From Lachnoclostridium sp. An196 (lineage in GTDB: Bacteria > Bacillota > Clostridia > Lachnospirales > Lachnospiraceae), in the NCBI RefSeq assembly GCF_002160135.1, contig NZ_NFJZ01000007.1, positions 62,001-126,000 of the forward strand: a stretch of DNA of 64,000 nucleotides. The letters run 5' to 3'. Position numbers and translations under genes: made by a program. Positions 61,672 through 64,000 of the stretch are shown here, in pieces; positions within the stretch are counted from its first letter, which is position 1; every line of letters starts with the position of its first letter. The notes beneath the pieces were generated by a model that was not told the DNA's origin, did no database searches, and saw only the letters and a program-made list of their open reading frames with translations.

Positions 61672-64000
61672 TTTTCCGTCTCCGGTACACATATACGCCA
61701 ATTACGGTCAAAACAGCTGCGGACAGTACGGCAGCCGCCGTCCAGAGCGAGATCCGCGCGCTGTCTCCGGTTTTTACGGAGCCGGTCGGCACTGCCGCGC
61801 TTACCGCCATGACTGTATCTTCCTCATCGGAAGAATCGTCAGAACCGGTCGATCCGGAACTGCGTTTTACATTCGTAATCGTGTTGTCTCCTTCTCCATA
61901 ATCGACCCTGTAACCGTCCGGTACCACCTCCTGTACTGTATAAGCGATTTCCGCGCCATTTTCGTCATATTTGGGAAGTCCGGCAAAAGTATATACCCAT
62001 GTATTGTCCGTACCGGAGGTTGCCTGATTCCAGAGTGCTTCCAGGTTTCCGGTATCTGCTCCGACTTCTACCCTCTGTACTTCCACTCCGTTCGCGTACA
62101 GGATCAGTTCAATCTCCTCCGGCCGTTTCCCATTAGAATTATTGTTGTCATCCCAGACCTTTGTCACCGGAATGTCAACTGTCTCAGACAGCGTATTGGT
62201 GAAATCATATCCGTCTGTATCCGCTTCATATCCGTCCGGTATGATTTCTTCCACCCGGTAGGTGTAGAGATTTCCTTCATCGTCGGTCAGCGGAAGCCCG
62301 CTGTAGGTATACGTCCATACATCCGTGTCCGTGCCGGTCCAGACAAGGACTGTTCCGTCCGCTTCCAGGATATCCGCCGTCACTTCCTCTTCTTCGCCGC
62401 CCTCTGTGCTCCGGTATATCTTAAGTTCCAGCGTCTCCGGGCGGGTGCCGTAGGCATTGTGATTGTCCAGCCAGGTCTTCGTGCCGGATACGGCTGTTTC
62501 AGGAATATTGGTAATCGTGTAGGCAAACGTGCCTGCCTCCTGTTCCCCGTCCGTTTCCGTGATCCGTCCGCCGTCTGTATGGACAACAAATCCGGATTCT
62601 TCCACCGGATTTTCTCCGACTGTTTCTTCCTTCACCGTATACAGGTACCTCGTCCCTTCTTCAGCAAAGCGGGGAAGGTTCTCGAATGTTCCTTTCCAGC
62701 CGTTCGCATCGCTCAGCGTCAGGGTCAGCGGATCTCCGCTCTCGTCCGTGACTGCCACCGGAAGACCATCAGAGCCCTCGGTACTGCGGTACAGTCCTAC
62801 CGTCACTTCTTTCTGTTCTCCGGCGTCTGTTCCCCGCCATACCTTCTGAACCTTCACTTCTGTGGTCAGGATGTTCGTCACTGTAAATCCTTCTTCCGCA
62901 GAGCCCTGCGCGGTACCGTCTCCGGCGCCGTCCGCCTGATAACCGTCCGGCACCGAAGCTTCTTTGACCGTATACTGATAACGGACTCCGTTTTCGTCAT
63001 ATTCCGGCAATTCACTGAACGTGTAACTCCAGGAATCAGAGGAGCCGGTCACCGTCCGGATCAGTCTCTGCAGCAAGTTCCCTTTTGTCAGAGTTACCGT
63101 ATCATATTCTATGCCGTTCTGATACAGGATCAGCGTAACGGATTCCGGCCTCAGGCCGTCCTGGTCGCTTCCGTCCAGCCATTCTTTAGTCACCGTAATC
63201 TCAATCGTATCGTCCAGCGTATTGGTAATGTTATTGCCGTTGTAGGCAGACTCATATTCCTCGGGGACTTTCTCTTCCCGGACCCGATACGTATACGTCC
63301 GCCCCATTTCGTCCGCTGCCAAAAGGTCCGAATAGGTATAGGTCCATTCGTTCCCTTCCTGCCCTGTCCACTCAAAGGAAGCTTTTTCTTCTTCCAGGGT
63401 CTCTGCGGTCACTTCCTCCCAGGAAGTTTCCTCATCCGGTGTTACAGTTCTCTGGAGCGTCAGTTCCAGAGTTTCCGGGCGGGTGCCGTAGGCGTTGCCA
63501 TCGTCTTTCCATGTCTTGGTGACGGTCAGATCTGTGCGGCCGATGTTGTAGATGGTTGTCTTTTTATTCTGTGTATCCTGCACATGTACAATCTTCCAGT
63601 CTCCTGCATATTGGGAATCTGATTTAACGTCCTCGATCTGCACCGCGCCATCGCCTGTCCCGATCCGTATCTCCCGGGCATAATATACGTACTTTTTCGC
63701 TCCGGATTCTGAGCCGCCATATTCCGGCAGACCTTCAAACGTATCGGTCCAATTGTTTTGGCTGTTCAGAGTCAATTTCATCTGCGTACCGTCTGATGCA
63801 GGTACTTCTTCTGATTTTTCATCTCCCGGCGTTCCTGTAGTCCTCCAAAGGCCCACAGTCACTTCCTGTATCTCGCTTTCATCCGCCACTGCCCAGATCT
63901 TTTCCACGGTCAGAGAGGTTACCTTTTTGTTGGTGATGATCGTGGTATCTCCTGCTTCGTCCGTGGTCTCTCCATATTCATAGTCTGTCTCGTATCCCGC
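61667..64000 (-). CDS. CnaB-repeat surface protein, C-terminal part (cut by window end)
   Basis: The frame is open to the window edge, giving at least 777 residues. It holds six consecutive CnaB-type beta-sandwich modules of about 100-120 residues. Each has an opening Lys strand (VTKTWKDD, VTKEWLDG, VQKVWRG, GTKTWLDN, VTKVWDDN), a middle YTYSGLP/YTFAGLP turn, a Glu strand (YTVKE/YRVEE) and a closing ITN. These are the residues that form self-made Lys-Asn isopeptide bonds. The C-terminus has a cell-wall sorting region: SVKTGD, a hydrophobic helix and RRRKK. Likely a stalk-like adhesin anchored by sortase; the N-terminal adhesive head is outside the window. Confidence 0.9.
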   Translation of the reverse strand, partial: AGYETDYEYGETTDEAGDTTIITNKKVTSLTVEKIWAVADESEIQEVTVGLWRTTGTPGDEKSEEVPASDGTQMKLTLNSQNNWTDTFEGLPEYGGSESGAKKYVYYAREIRIGTGDGAVQIEDVKSDSQYAGDWKIVHVQDTQNKKTTIYNIGRTDLTVTKTWKDDGNAYGTRPETLELTLQRTVTPDEETSWEEVTAETLEEEKASFEWTGQEGNEWTYTYSDLLAADEMGRTYTYRVREEKVPEEYESAYNGNNITNTLDDTIEITVTKEWLDGSDQDGLRPESVTLILYQNGIEYDTVTLTKGNLLQRLIRTVTGSSDSWSYTFSELPEYDENGVRYQYTVKEASVPDGYQADGAGDGTAQGSAEEGFTVTNILTTEVKVQKVWRGTDAGEQKEVTVGLYRSTEGSDGLPVAVTDESGDPLTLTLSDANGWKGTFENLPRFAEEGTRYLYTVKEETVGENPVEESGFVVHTDGGRITETDGEQEAGTFAYTITNIPETAVSGTKTWLDNHNAYGTRPETLELKIYRSTEGGEEEEVTADILEADGTVLVWTGTDTDVWTYTYSGLPLTDDEGNLYTYRVEEIIPDGYEADTDGYDFTNTLSETVDIPVTKVWDDNNNSNGKRPEEIELILYANGVEVQRVEVGADTGNLEALWNQATSGTDNTWVYTFAGLPKYDENGAEIAYTVQEVVPDGYRVDYGEGDNTITNVKRSSGSTGSDDSSDEEDTVMAVSAAVPTGSVKTGDSARISLWTAAAVLSAAVLTVIGVYVYRRRKK

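Noticed and set aside
63310-63480. Repeated similar segments in the surface gene as possible recombination sites
   Set aside because: Similarity such as the GNAYGTRPETLEL segment in two modules reflects CnaB domain homology, with DNA already diverged.

Overview
The window looks like chromosomal DNA from a spore-forming member of the Clostridia, most likely Lachnospiraceae. The pointers are a Spo0A master regulator, a class II (Firmicutes-type) galactose-1-phosphate uridylyltransferase, separate single-domain genes for the last two purine steps behind a ZTP riboswitch, a CbiMNQO cobalt importer, a DUF6465 protein, Rpn-type nuclease genes, a CnaB-repeat surface protein, AGGAGG-type ribosome sites and sigma-A promoters with 17-bp spacers. 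Base composition is moderate and codon use even. I see no tRNA, rRNA, CRISPR array, complete insertion sequence or prophage.

Layout: 1-3802 is the distal trp operon (trpD' C F B A). 3.8-6.7 kb is an odd accessory block: two paralogous membrane-anchored XRE regulators, an Rpn-type nuclease, a structured repeat and a DUF1622 protein. 6.9-12.4 kb holds a MATE pump, the cobalt importer (with CbiO fused in frame to the chelatase CbiK) and a DUF6465 gene. 12.4-16.2 kb is an AraC regulator divergent from galK-galT. 16.2-18.4 kb is the riboswitch-controlled purine pair. 18.4-22.6 kb is a minus-strand run: a three-domain fusion (glycosyltransferase, DNA-deoxyinosine glycosylase, YbaK deacylase), TauE, an FMN oxidase and rubrerythrin. 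22.7-34.8 kb carries a mutarotase, serine synthesis (serC-serA-DUF1015), branched-chain synthesis (leuB-ilvD-ilvB), yajC, tgt and aroC.

34.8-37.7 kb has two small coat-like genes, glgA and spo0A. 37.8-44.5 kb has two tandem copies of the structured repeat, an RND efflux pair and a divergent two-component system. 44.5-47.1 kb has a Gx transporter, a DUF362 ferredoxin-like protein and a decayed AAA-ATPase gene. 47.1-54.5 kb is a phosphate block: ppk1, a CorA-like transporter and pstSCAB-phoU behind Pho-box-like repeats. 54.5-59.3 kb has a second MATE pump and two metallopeptidases. 59.3-64 kb has a nuclease gene with a slippage-prone heptad repeat, a HicAB toxin-antitoxin cassette between two copies of one terminator, and a CnaB surface protein cut by the window edge.

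The most unusual items are a 115-bp structured repeat present three times with paired arm changes that preserve base pairing, two in-frame gene fusions (CbiO-CbiK with an intact internal ribosome site, and the three-domain fusion), the HicAB cassette between duplicated terminators, and the duplicated membrane-anchored XRE regulators.
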